Origin: Candidatus Woesearchaeota archaeon
GTDB lineage: Archaea > Nanobdellota > Nanobdellia > Woesearchaeales > UBA525
Reading direction: 5' to 3'
DNA: 8,629 nucleotides
Assembly: GCA_013331575.1 (NCBI GenBank)
Contig: DUGD01000025.1
Coordinates: 35,460-44,088 of the forward strand
Within the stretch, counting starts at the first letter, position 1. Each line of letters opens with the position of its first letter. Shown here piece after piece: positions 1-7,302 of the stretch. The notes under the pieces were generated by a model that did no database searches, had not been told where the DNA came from, and worked only from the letters and a program-made list of their open reading frames with translations. A program made the position numbers and the translations under genes.

Positions 1-577
1 CTTGCGTCGGTCCACACCGTTCTTCAGGCAGGATTTTTGCTTCGAGCCATGGCGATGGGGGGATGGGGTATTTATCCTCATAGATGAGTCTGTGTAAGAT
101 GCGACGCCGTTCGCTCTCCTTGTAGTATATCATCGCGTACGCAGGCATCAGTTCGAGGAGTCTGGATTGAGCATTGAATCCCGTTACTTCTTTTGCTTCG
201 TGCAGTATCCTGTTGAGCACAGTCTGCACGCCGCGCTCGCCATTGTATACTTGAACGACTGGTTGGTGCTGTGTGCCTGCTAATGTCTTGAAATGGTCGA
301 GCAGCCGCTGTGCCCGTTGTTCGCACTCGAGCGATTGATGTCTCAAGACATCAGGGTCGTGCGGAACGTATACGCGTGTACCTTCGGATATGTGCTGGGA
401 TATCAGCTCTTTCGCTGTGAGCCGTTCAAGAATCTCGTAGAGATTGGTCCTGTGGATGGATGGGATCGTCTTATTTATCTGCGCGACGGTGCTCGGGCCA
501 TTGCCGAGTATCGCGAGATACACTTCTGCATCTGGTGGGGAGAATCCCACGTCAATTAGCTCTTTTGTATCGACCAT
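1..577 (-). CDS. TrmB-family transcriptional regulator, 3' end cut off by the window edge
   Basis: The minus strand reads open without a stop from an ATG at 577-575 to the left edge, giving 192 residues of an incomplete protein. Residues about 6-70 match a TrmB-type winged helix: a helix starting LIDVGFSPPDAEVYLAIL, a short turn (GNGPSTVAQI), a recognition helix (RTNLYEILERL), then a wing leading into TRVYVP. A charged helix follows (LRHQSLECEQRAQRLLDHF, like the coiled-coil linker in this family), then VVQVYNGERGVQTVLNRIL, which resembles the start of the TrmB C-terminal effector domain. Family members bind DNA as dimers and often sense sugars or other metabolites; the ligand here is unknown. 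The start is the first ATG after an in-frame TGA at 601-599; no Shine-Dalgarno motif precedes it. The gene is divergent from the surface-protein genes, so it may regulate them as well as itself (inference). Confidence 0.88.
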   Translation of the reverse strand, partial: MVDTKELIDVGFSPPDAEVYLAILGNGPSTVAQINKTIPSIHRTNLYEILERLTAKELISQHISEGTRVYVPHDPDVLRHQSLECEQRAQRLLDHFKTLAGTQHQPVVQVYNGERGVQTVLNRILHEAKEVTGFNAQSRLLELMPAYAMIYYKESERRRILHRLIYEDKYPIPPSPWLEAKILPEERCGPTQ

Positions 578-587
578 GCAGAGTTGT

Positions 588-607
588 GTCGTATGTAGTC
601 ATACGAC
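588..607. promoter_or_regulatory. Perfect palindrome, candidate operator in front of the TrmB-like gene
   Basis: GTCGTATG (588-595), four bases, then CATACGAC (600-607) form a perfect 8+4+8 inverted repeat starting 11 bp upstream of the regulator's ATG. The half-site TACGAC recurs at 619-624, and a smaller inverted repeat CGTAG/CTACG sits at 610-622. The site lies between the TATA box at about 633-640 and the start codon, where a bound dimer would block initiation. It is therefore a good candidate for autoregulation by the TrmB-like protein. That the protein binds here is inference. Confidence 0.55.
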
Positions 608-632
608 TGCGTAGCGTCTACGACAACAGAGT

Positions 633-645
633 ATTATATACTTTT
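633..645 (-). promoter_or_regulatory. TATA box with A-rich BRE-like element for the TrmB-like gene
   Basis: Read on the minus strand the sequence is AAAAGTATATAATA, a good archaeal TATA box preceded by an A-rich BRE-like stretch. With the usual 25-nt spacing, transcription would start near 608-612, giving a 31-35 nt leader that begins at the palindrome. A weaker alternative, CGTATGAC inside the palindrome, would sit about 26 nt from the ATG and give a leaderless transcript. Confidence 0.5.
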
Positions 646-716
646 CGGATATGGACTTTTCGATTCCATGTAACGCTTCCTAAACACGCGCCGATGGCGG
701 TGGTTGATGGCGGCAT

Positions 717-775
717 TGTATATGTTTGATGGGCCTGGTATAACTACAGCATAGTTGACATGTGTATATGTTGAT
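717..775 (+). promoter_or_regulatory. Duplicated TATA-like element upstream of the surface-protein genes
   Basis: The near-identical words TGTATATGTTTGAT (717-730) and TGTATATGTTGAT (763-775) lie 46 bp apart in the divergent intergenic region. Each contains TATAT and could serve as a TATA box, or the pair could be a repeated regulator site. Starting from the second copy, transcription would begin near 790 and leave a leader of about 65 nt before the ATG at 857. A short inverted repeat, TGTTC-A-GAACA (815-825), lies in that leader. The rest of the 578-856 region shows no gene I would support. Confidence 0.35.
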
Positions 776-856
776 AATGGGTACAGAAAGAAGAAATACC
801 CTTTCGTAGAGCCGTGTTCAGAACAGAGTTTGAAGTTGTTATCGAGAGGCGCAACA

Positions 857-1687
857 ATGGCAACTGGAAAGACGATTATTATTTCTACCGCAAATTCTAC
901 TGCTAGAACGGCCGTGATGGCTTTCTTGCTCACAATCGCGATTGTGGCGATATGCGTTCCCGGTGTCAACGCCGCCCGTCTCCCTGCCGTCGAAGGCGAT
1001 GAAGGTATATGGGGCGAAATACTCAACGAGTACCTACTGGTAGCCCACGACGAGAACGGATATCTGCGCGCGAACAGCATATCGACGACCGAGCTCCAGA
1101 TCGGGACAATAACGGGCGCGTATCTCAGCAACGGTACCATCAACGCGACGCACATTCAAGCGGGCAGTATCACCGGTAATGAGATAATGGATTCTAGCAT
1201 CACCGCCGATGACATCGAACCGCAGACTGTTGACGGCGATATACTCTCTGATTACGCCATCGATCGACCGTCGTTGATAGCGAACGACATCATCAATGGC
1301 GACCACATCGCGGCGCAGTCCATAACGAACAAGCACATTGTGGCGGATAGCATCAATAGTGATCGTATCACTGATTATACCCTTATCGGGGATGATATCA
1401 GTCCGGATGCCGAGCTGAACATCGTCTCGGTCGAAGCGAATTATTTCTATACCGCACTCTCCGCGACATCAACATCGTGCGACACGTCACCTGAGCCTTG
1501 CACTGCCCGCATCAGTTGTCCGGAATCTACAACCGTGCTTTTCGGCATGGCATCCAGCATATCGGTCGGATGCGATGCCAATCCTTCCGAATGCAACCAG
1601 TATTGCATCCCGCAAGCGGATTCTTGCGAGGTATACTCTGAAGGAGGGGCTGCATCGGTGTACATCGTCTGCTCAAGAGTGGTGTGA
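857..1687 (+). CDS. Secreted beta-solenoid (decapeptide repeat) protein with Cys-rich C-terminal domain
   Basis: The product has 276 residues. I chose the ATG at 857 because GAGAGG lies 7 nt upstream and because residues 1-39 then form a signal peptide: Lys5 and Arg17, a hydrophobic core at about 19-34, and VNA-A as likely cleavage site. The longer frame to a TTG at 755 would overlap promoter-like DNA. From about residue 78 to 185 (nt 1088-1411) the protein is a run of about ten 10-residue units, for example THIQAGSITG, NEIMDSSITA, KHIVADSINS, with Ile/Leu at positions 3 and 8. This pattern suggests a right-handed beta-solenoid, as in tail-fibre and adhesin-like proteins. Residues about 194-276 hold eight cysteines, enough for four disulfides, and end in SVYIVCSRVV. 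From memory this resembles C-terminal domains that follow such repeats in other extracellular proteins. A surface adhesion or binding role is inference. It ends 6 nt before the next ORF, so co-transcription is likely. Confidence 0.8.
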   Translation: MATGKTIIISTANSTARTAVMAFLLTIAIVAICVPGVNAARLPAVEGDEGIWGEILNEYLLVAHDENGYLRANSISTTELQIGTITGAYLSNGTINATHIQAGSITGNEIMDSSITADDIEPQTVDGDILSDYAIDRPSLIANDIINGDHIAAQSITNKHIVADSINSDRITDYTLIGDDISPDAELNIVSVEANYFYTALSATSTSCDTSPEPCTARISCPESTTVLFGMASSISVGCDANPSECNQYCIPQADSCEVYSEGGAASVYIVCSRVV

Positions 1688-1693
1688 GACCGG

Positions 1694-4600
1694 TTGCCTG
1701 ATAGCATGAGCTTCTCCTCCACTGGCGGCAAAAGAGACCCCCTGAGAGACCCTCTCGGTGTGACCCCGAGTTCGATTGCGTATGCAGACTCGTGTCGGGT
1801 CATGGGGGATCGCGCATTCCATGTGCACCTGCTGTGCATCGCGTTGCTCTTGCCTGCCATCTTCATCATAACGACTTCGATGGTGGCTGTCATCACAACA
1901 GCTGAAGTTGCGGCAGGAGATGGTTATGGTGTTGGAGGTTATGGTACTGGCGCTTACGGCGTAGGAAGTGTGATCTTCTCCTCGTCAGATGATGCTGTTG
2001 GTGGAGGGAGCGGTGGTGGATTGGCGCTCCCGACGACTACGACTGATGTTGAACCCGGTGTCGATGCTACGGGGGACGACGCCGCCGATGCATCGAAATC
2101 GGATTCTGCCGGATCGACAAAGACATCGGCAAAACAGGAACATTCCGGGGTGCAAGAGACATATAATCTCCTCCAAGAGATAGGAACGCTTGATCTGCCG
2201 ACTCGCACTAGCAACGCTATTACTCGTGACGTCCGTAACGCGCTTGCTGTTGAGGATTATGAGCGTGCAGCTGAGCTGACACAAGACGCTATCGCTAAGG
2301 CAGAGTCGGCATCGAAGGCGCGCGCGATCATACGCAATCTCGAGGAGCATATCCGTCCGAATGACGTGACTGGTGTTTCTGGCAGGTCGGGAGTGACGAC
2401 TGGTAATGTTCTCACAGGGAATGTCCTCACTGAAAACGTACTCGCCGAGCCAGAATCCGCCGCGCCGATTGGTGCGGTTGAAGATACTGGAACTGCTGAC
2501 GATACTATCGATGATATTGTCGATGTTACTGTCAATACGAAGACCGGGATCTCGGCAGGCACCGTCACGTTAGGCGGCGCGCCTCGTACTCCGATAACCG
2601 AATCGCTCATCGAGAGAGCGCGTCTTGCTATTGATATGGGGGATTACGATGCTGGTTTGGCGCTGGCCAAACAAGCGGAGATCACTTACGTGATGGAACA
2701 GAAGCTGTCGCTCGGGGTTCCTGAGATATTCACCGATTATGGTGTGCTGCTCATTGTCGTTGTGCTCATGACGTGCGTGTTGCTTTTTTTTTTTGTCACG
2801 CTGTTGCGGCGCAGGGACGCGATGATCATAGCGCAGGAGAAGACGACTCCACTTCCGCACGTCGGCGAGGTCATCCGTAGTGCGACGCTATCCCGTCTCT
2901 CGCAGTGGCGTGATGATTACGCGCATATGTCTTGGCTAGGCAAAGCGATACTGGTGCTGTTTGTCGTTTTGTTCATCACGTCGTCTGCTCTCATAATTGC
3001 GTTCCATCTCAAAGCGGATGCCGCACTACAGCAGACGGAGATAAATGGGATGGCGTACAGTGCCGATAATTCCGCGTTGTACCTAGAGATCCATCGCATG
3101 AATGCTGAAGCGATAGTCGAGGACCTTGAATCGGTTGTGCTATCGGACCTCGATGACGACCGTGCGCGTGAGGATCCTGAGTACCTTTCTAATCTCATTG
3201 CGCATACAACGCCAGCGCTCCGGAAGATGGCACTCGATACTCCGAGCGTCCAAGGTATATATGTCACGTTCAATCCCGATCGTTACAATGCTATGTATAC
3301 CACGTGGTACGTCCGCGAAGGAGGCACGTTCGTGTATCGGCCAGATAGTGATGAGTTCGATCCGGAGTACTTGCGCGCCAATTCGACCCGGTTCTCCGAG
3401 GATGAAGGGTATGTGTGGTATTATGATATCTTGCGCAATCCTGTCCCGCAGTGGACCGCCGCATATTTCGACAATGATCTCGAGATGTACGTCATATCAT
3501 ATATTCGTCCGCTCATGATAGATGGGGAGTTCGCAGGCATTGTCGGCGTGGATATGACGCTTCAGGACGTGCAGCGGGCCATGGCGTTCAACAGCAACGG
3601 ACAGACTGTTATCGTGCTCGATAGCGATGGAAACTTTGTCACCGGGTCCCCTGAGGACGTGCGATCGTGGGAGCATATACTGCCGTTCTTGACTGATGAT
3701 CGTGGCGGCTTCACGATCGATAATCAGGATATCGGATACAAAATCCTGGCTAATGGGATGACGGTCATTGTGGTCGCGGATGAAGCGACGTCGCCTCTCC
3801 CAATTGAGAATCTACAGGCGTTCTTGCGTACCACCCATGTGATGGTCATTCTCGCGCTCTTCTGCCTGTGGTTGTATGTCAACAGCATTTTCCTGCGATT
3901 GTTCCGCGACCAGCGCAGTATCACACCGAAATCATTCTTGGGACGGGTCATGAGGATAGCGATAGTCATGCTTATCGTGCCGGTGTTCGCTTTCATGACG
4001 TTCTCATGGACTTCGTCTACGTTACGTTCAGTGGATGAAGCGTCTACCATGATGAGCGCGGATCATCTGGCGGCGGAGCTGGAACCGACGATCGAGTATA
4101 TTCGTACCACAGCCGGTCACCTTCGCGATGTGGTTGCGGAAAAATTCGACTTGGCGGCTGCATCGAATAACCGGTCGTATGTGTCAGCGTATATGGATTC
4201 GGTGTCTGATGACGTGAGGTCCATCGGTGTAAACACCAATGATCTTGCAGGCATCTATTTCTATCTCGACCCCGATAAATACTTGGATCCGGTGCGCGGT
4301 GTCTCGTATTCTTGGTTCTCGGTCAAGGATGGTATTGCCACCCCTGAGGAGGATACTGGCGTGCTTATTCCAGGGTACCTCTCCATGCATAGTGCACAAT
4401 GGCGTGATGATCCTAATTATGTCTGGTACTATGATGCTATCCGTAAAGGCAGAGGGACGTGGACAGGGGTCTACTATGATGAGGATCTCGGTTACGACTG
4501 CGTTTCCTATATCGCTCCTGTCTATAAGAACTATCGTCTTATTGGCGTGGCGGGTATTGATCTGAATCTCAACGCTGTGCAGCGAAAAGTATCCTCTTGC

Positions 4601-4939
4601 CCGCACATCCAAGGCGATGCTTATCTTTTCGATCAGGAGGGTACTTTCTTCGTCGGTGATCCATCAAGTATCCGTTCTTGGGAGACGATTGCTGAGCTGT
4701 TGACTCTCGATCGCGGCGGTTTCGTCGTTGATGAGCAGAACGTCGGATATCGGAAGTTGCCGAATGGCATGATTGTGATGGTTGTGACACGCGAAGAGAC
4801 AGATGATGTTGTCTTGGTCGAGTTGCATCGCGATCTCTTGAAGATGGTGCTGTTCTTCGGCGTGCTCACCGAGATCGTACTCGGCGGTATTCTGTTGGCG
4901 AACATATTGCTGTATAACAGATCTCGCCGGTCACCGTGA
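1694..4939 (+). CDS. Multi-pass membrane protein with two tandem extracellular dCache modules and no visible output domain
   Basis: The product has 1081 residues from a TTG at 1694, which has GGTGTGA about 9 nt upstream. ATGs at 1706 and 1802 are alternatives; starting at 1802 puts a signal-anchor at the very N-terminus. In order: TM1 (about 44-66); a Gly/Tyr-rich then Asp/Thr/Ser-rich stretch; two TPR-like helical hairpins (VEDYERAAELTQDAI and IDMGDYDAGLALAKQAE); TM2 (350-370) followed by RRR; a short cytoplasmic segment; TM3 (417-438); dCache 1 (about 440-713); TM4 (716-737); a 15-residue loop; TM5 (753-773); dCache 2 (about 775-1045); TM6 (1051-1073); and NRSRRSP at the end. The two Cache halves are recent-looking duplicates: VWYYDILR/VWYYDAIR, AGIVGVDMTL/IGVAGIDLNL, RSWEHI/RSWETI, DRGGFTID/DRGGFVVD. 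dCache domains bind small ligands such as amino acids outside the cell. No kinase, MCP, HAMP or cyclase domain is present. The gene ends in three consecutive in-frame stops (TGA TAA TGA). An oligo-T tract lies in TM2. Confidence 0.85.
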   Translation: MPDSMSFSSTGGKRDPLRDPLGVTPSSIAYADSCRVMGDRAFHVHLLCIALLLPAIFIITTSMVAVITTAEVAAGDGYGVGGYGTGAYGVGSVIFSSSDDAVGGGSGGGLALPTTTTDVEPGVDATGDDAADASKSDSAGSTKTSAKQEHSGVQETYNLLQEIGTLDLPTRTSNAITRDVRNALAVEDYERAAELTQDAIAKAESASKARAIIRNLEEHIRPNDVTGVSGRSGVTTGNVLTGNVLTENVLAEPESAAPIGAVEDTGTADDTIDDIVDVTVNTKTGISAGTVTLGGAPRTPITESLIERARLAIDMGDYDAGLALAKQAEITYVMEQKLSLGVPEIFTDYGVLLIVVVLMTCVLLFFFVTLLRRRDAMIIAQEKTTPLPHVGEVIRSATLSRLSQWRDDYAHMSWLGKAILVLFVVLFITSSALIIAFHLKADAALQQTEINGMAYSADNSALYLEIHRMNAEAIVEDLESVVLSDLDDDRAREDPEYLSNLIAHTTPALRKMALDTPSVQGIYVTFNPDRYNAMYTTWYVREGGTFVYRPDSDEFDPEYLRANSTRFSEDEGYVWYYDILRNPVPQWTAAYFDNDLEMYVISYIRPLMIDGEFAGIVGVDMTLQDVQRAMAFNSNGQTVIVLDSDGNFVTGSPEDVRSWEHILPFLTDDRGGFTIDNQDIGYKILANGMTVIVVADEATSPLPIENLQAFLRTTHVMVILALFCLWLYVNSIFLRLFRDQRSITPKSFLGRVMRIAIVMLIVPVFAFMTFSWTSSTLRSVDEASTMMSADHLAAELEPTIEYIRTTAGHLRDVVAEKFDLAAASNNRSYVSAYMDSVSDDVRSIGVNTNDLAGIYFYLDPDKYLDPVRGVSYSWFSVKDGIATPEEDTGVLIPGYLSMHSAQWRDDPNYVWYYDAIRKGRGTWTGVYYDEDLGYDCVSYIAPVYKNYRLIGVAGIDLNLNAVQRKVSSCPHIQGDAYLFDQEGTFFVGDPSSIRSWETIAELLTLDRGGFVVDEQNVGYRKLPNGMIVMVVTREETDDVVLVELHRDLLKMVLFFGVLTEIVLGGILLANILLYNRSRRSP
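1922..1966 (+). repeat. 15-bp tandem repeat encoding Gly-Tyr pentapeptides
   Basis: Three imperfect 15-bp units encode GYGVG, GYGTG and AYGVG just after the first membrane segment of the Cache protein. Third-position changes dominate, so the peptide repeat seems to be maintained. It is probably a flexible extracellular linker, which is inference. Confidence 0.7.
2402..2446 (+). repeat. 15-bp tandem repeat encoding NVLT units in the Cache protein
   Basis: Three degenerate 15-bp units encode GNVLT, GNVLT and ENVLA in the extracellular region between the two helical hairpins. It looks like a small linker expansion. No function is evident. Confidence 0.6.
2784..2794 (+). other. Homopolymeric T11 tract inside the Cache gene
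   Basis: Eleven consecutive T lie in the TM2 codons CTT TTT TTT TTT (Leu-Phe-Phe-Phe). Archaeal RNA polymerase terminates at oligo-T, and long homopolymers are slippage-prone. Gain of one T leads to a stop after about 33 codons; loss of one T leads to a stop after about a dozen codons. Either would leave only the N-terminal module. Confidence 0.75.
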
Positions 4940-5020
4940 TAATGAGCTGGTTGTGTGCGGCTGCAGGATAGCTGACTCGACGCTGGCCGATTGTTAAATA
5001 TTACACTCTTTAGTGGTAAC

Positions 5021-5029
5021 ATTTATATT
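5021..5029 (+). promoter_or_regulatory. TATA box of the TraB-fold gene, leaderless spacing
   Basis: ATTTATATT is centred about 27 nt before the ATG at 5052, the standard distance from TATA box to transcription start in archaea. No Shine-Dalgarno motif precedes the ATG, which fits a leaderless mRNA. It lies in the 112-bp gap after the Cache gene, which otherwise shows no gene. Confidence 0.7.
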
Positions 5030-5051
5030 GCATCGTTGATTAACGTGCCAA

Positions 5052-6248
5052 ATGAGCCCTTATCAACCGATTCCTCCCCCGCCACCGCGCTATCCGACCG
5101 CGACGGCACCGCGCAAAAAACGACGCATCGGGCGAGCGATAGGTATCGGACTTCTGGGTCTGACGGCGCTCTACACAACCACCTGCGGTGCCGCGAAGGT
5201 ATTCGCTCGCAACGACTACGAGACCCGTCACAAACGCTGGTTATCGGAGAACGTGCGTAACGAGATGGTGGAGCAGGAATTCCTCGCGACGATAGACGGG
5301 CAGAAAAAAAGACTCACGCTTCTTGGCGAAGTCCATCTTTACAATGAACAAGAGGCATCATACGCGAAACGCCGTATCCAAGAGTTCGATCTCGTGCTCT
5401 ACGAAGGCGCTGATTCGAAATCCAATATCGGGTTTTTTGATATACCGTTCCTAGTTGCCTTCGCAGCCACCTACCATTCAGGCCTCTATTATTACGCGTT
5501 GGGAAGCGGTAGGACGATTGAAAAGCACCCATTCATCGATGGCGCGAAGAATCACGGCATACCGTTTCTATACACCGAGAATGATACTGCAGGAGGCATA
5601 CACACATTCACCCTCGGCGATAAAATCGAGATCATCTACGAAGGAATCAAGATGACTGCGACAGCCCCACTCAATTATTGGGAAGGGAAAAACGAAGTAG
5701 AGACGCAAAAAGACATCCTCACCCAAATGCGTGATGATCTTGATGCTGCGGTGTCTGGCACGAATGATGCGTTAAAAGTCAACAAGCGAAACGAACTCAT
5801 GGCGGATCAAATAGTGGCGTATCTGCGTGAACGACCCGAGACGAAAGTGCTCATCGGTACCGGCCGTGCCCACTTCACCGGCCTCAAAGAGGAGCTTGGC
5901 AAGCGTATGACTCTGGAAGCCCTCACTGAGCCGCACACTCCCACCGATGCATGCCTTGCTACGCTGCCACGCAATAATGGCCGTAGTGGGCGCGTAACCC
6001 CTGCAGGCCTCGCAGCCAACGATTGGGGACATGTGCCGCCAGCGCCGTACACTATCCCCGATGTCGCGTCCTCTGAGGATTCCACCATCTATACAGAACC
6101 CCCTATAGAGCCCATCACAGAATCCCCTGTTGAAACCCTTGAAAACGACCCAACACCCTTAAATAGTGAGTGGCGTTCTTCCGAGGAGTATGGCAATACC
6201 AGAAGAGATACTGGAGAAGGCGAGAAACGCGCTCACCCACGCCGCTAG
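5052..6248 (+). CDS. Membrane-anchored TraB/TIKI/EreA-ChaN-fold protein
   Basis: The product has 398 residues. A Pro-rich N-terminus (PIPPPPPRYP) and a basic patch (RKKRR, 21-25) precede one membrane segment (about 26-50). The soluble domain carries the signature motifs of the TraB/TIKI/EreA-like superfamily: LLGEVH at 90-95, LYEG at 116-119 (Glu118), RNELMADQI from 246, and GRAHFTG at 271-277. In this superfamily the paired Glu/His and the second His are thought to form an active or metal-binding site. Activities range from metalloprotease (TIKI) to hydrolase (EreA), so the substrate cannot be stated. After about residue 300 the sequence becomes a Pro/Thr/Glu-rich tail without clear fold. 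Cys45 is not in a convincing lipobox. By positive-inside reasoning the basic N-terminus is cytoplasmic and the catalytic domain outside (inference). The tail-coding part overlaps the start of the next gene. Confidence 0.82.
   Translation: MSPYQPIPPPPPRYPTATAPRKKRRIGRAIGIGLLGLTALYTTTCGAAKVFARNDYETRHKRWLSENVRNEMVEQEFLATIDGQKKRLTLLGEVHLYNEQEASYAKRRIQEFDLVLYEGADSKSNIGFFDIPFLVAFAATYHSGLYYYALGSGRTIEKHPFIDGAKNHGIPFLYTENDTAGGIHTFTLGDKIEIIYEGIKMTATAPLNYWEGKNEVETQKDILTQMRDDLDAAVSGTNDALKVNKRNELMADQIVAYLRERPETKVLIGTGRAHFTGLKEELGKRMTLEALTEPHTPTDACLATLPRNNGRSGRVTPAGLAANDWGHVPPAPYTIPDVASSEDSTIYTEPPIEPITESPVETLENDPTPLNSEWRSSEEYGNTRRDTGEGEKRAHPRR
6158..6165 (+). promoter_or_regulatory. TATA box of the DHH gene, inside the 3' end of the TraB-fold gene
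   Basis: CTTAAATA is centred about 28 nt before the ATG at 6190 and agrees with the archaeal TATA consensus YTTAWATA. This implies that the phosphoesterase gene has its own leaderless or near-leaderless transcript starting within the upstream coding sequence. Confidence 0.5.
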
Positions 6249-7257
6249 ACCGCTCTTTTTCCACGACGACGACCCGGATGGCACCTGCTCGTTCGTCATC
6301 CTCTACCAATTCTGCAAAGAGGGAAGTGGCGTTGCCATAAAGACCAGCCCGGTGCTCACCAAAGAGTACCTGCGCAAAGTCGACGAGTACAGCCCCGATC
6401 TCATAGTGGTACTTGACAAACCCAAGATAGACGATGAGTTCTTGCAAGCGGTGAAAACCCCCATTGTGTGGATAGACCATCACGAACCTCAAATAGAGAC
6501 TGCAAAACGATTTCCCAATCTGTTCTACATCAACCCGCGCATCTGGGACGACGCTGACAACCGACCAACGAGCTACTGGAGCTACCGCATCGCCAAGAAC
6601 AACCTTTGGATAGCGACTGTGGGAAGCGTCGCGGACTGGCATGTGCCTGATTATATCGATGAGTTCGCAAAGACATACCCTGATCTCATGCCCGAGTCGT
6701 ATACTGGCATCACCGACCTCTACCTTGATACGCCGATAGCGAAGCTCATACGAGTCATACAGTTCAACCTCAAAGGATCGACCACTGAAGCGCGCAAGTC
6801 AGTAATAACGCTCACCCGCATCGAGAGCCCGTACGAGATACTCCAGCAGACCACATCCCGCGGCCGGTTCTTGTGGAAGAAGTATGAACGCCTCGCCGCG
6901 GGGTATGACCGGATGCTCGCAGAGGCGAAAGCGACCGCTGCGGAGACTCCGGAGAGCAACATCCTCAAATACCTCTACACTGACGATTCCATGACGTTCA
7001 CATCGGAGCTCTCCAACGAGCTTCTCATCCGCTATCCCAATCGCATCATTCTCGTGGGCAGGAAACATGATGGTAATGTCAAGTGCAGCACGCGCAGCAA
7101 AGATATCGAGATGCCAACTATCGTCACCGAATCGCTCAAGGGCTGCGAGGGCTATGGTGGCGGCCATCGTAACGCATGCGGTATCGTGGTCGCGGAGAAA
7201 GATTGGGATACCTTCTACGCGAAATTCTCAGAACTAGTCGATAAAGCACTCCAGTGA
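6190..7257 (+). CDS. DHH/DHHA1-family phosphoesterase
   Basis: The product has 355 residues from the ATG at 6190; a GTG at 6166 would add 8 residues but lacks a Shine-Dalgarno motif and overlaps the TATA box. Motif I is FHDDDPDG (24-31), motif II Asp76 in VVLDKP, motif III IDHH (95-98), and a later Asp is in GSVADWH (145-151). These are the metal-binding residues of DHH phosphoesterases, normally two Mn ions. The C-terminal DHHA1 substrate-binding domain ends with GYGGGHRNACG (GGGH at 323-326). Length and architecture fit archaeal RecJ/NrnA-like proteins, which hydrolyse phosphodiester bonds in single-stranded DNA, short RNA or (cyclic) dinucleotides; the exact substrate cannot be told. All key residues are intact. 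The protein is cytoplasmic, without signal or membrane segments. It overlaps the upstream gene by 59 bp in another frame. Confidence 0.9.
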   Translation: MAIPEEILEKARNALTHAARPLFFHDDDPDGTCSFVILYQFCKEGSGVAIKTSPVLTKEYLRKVDEYSPDLIVVLDKPKIDDEFLQAVKTPIVWIDHHEPQIETAKRFPNLFYINPRIWDDADNRPTSYWSYRIAKNNLWIATVGSVADWHVPDYIDEFAKTYPDLMPESYTGITDLYLDTPIAKLIRVIQFNLKGSTTEARKSVITLTRIESPYEILQQTTSRGRFLWKKYERLAAGYDRMLAEAKATAAETPESNILKYLYTDDSMTFTSELSNELLIRYPNRIILVGRKHDGNVKCSTRSKDIEMPTIVTESLKGCEGYGGGHRNACGIVVAEKDWDTFYAKFSELVDKALQ

Positions 7258-7302
7258 TCAGCGCAACGAACGCCGGTTGGATAATCGAGACTTCTCTTTG
7301 TT

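Noticed and set aside
755..856. TTG-started 34-residue N-terminal extension of the solenoid protein
   Set aside because: It lacks a Shine-Dalgarno motif, covers promoter-like DNA, and would put basic residues far in front of an otherwise standard signal peptide starting at 857.
634..1155. 173-codon minus-strand frame overlapping the start of the solenoid gene
   Set aside because: It is antisense to the signal peptide and first repeats of a well-supported gene, shows no domain, and its composition follows from the opposite frame.
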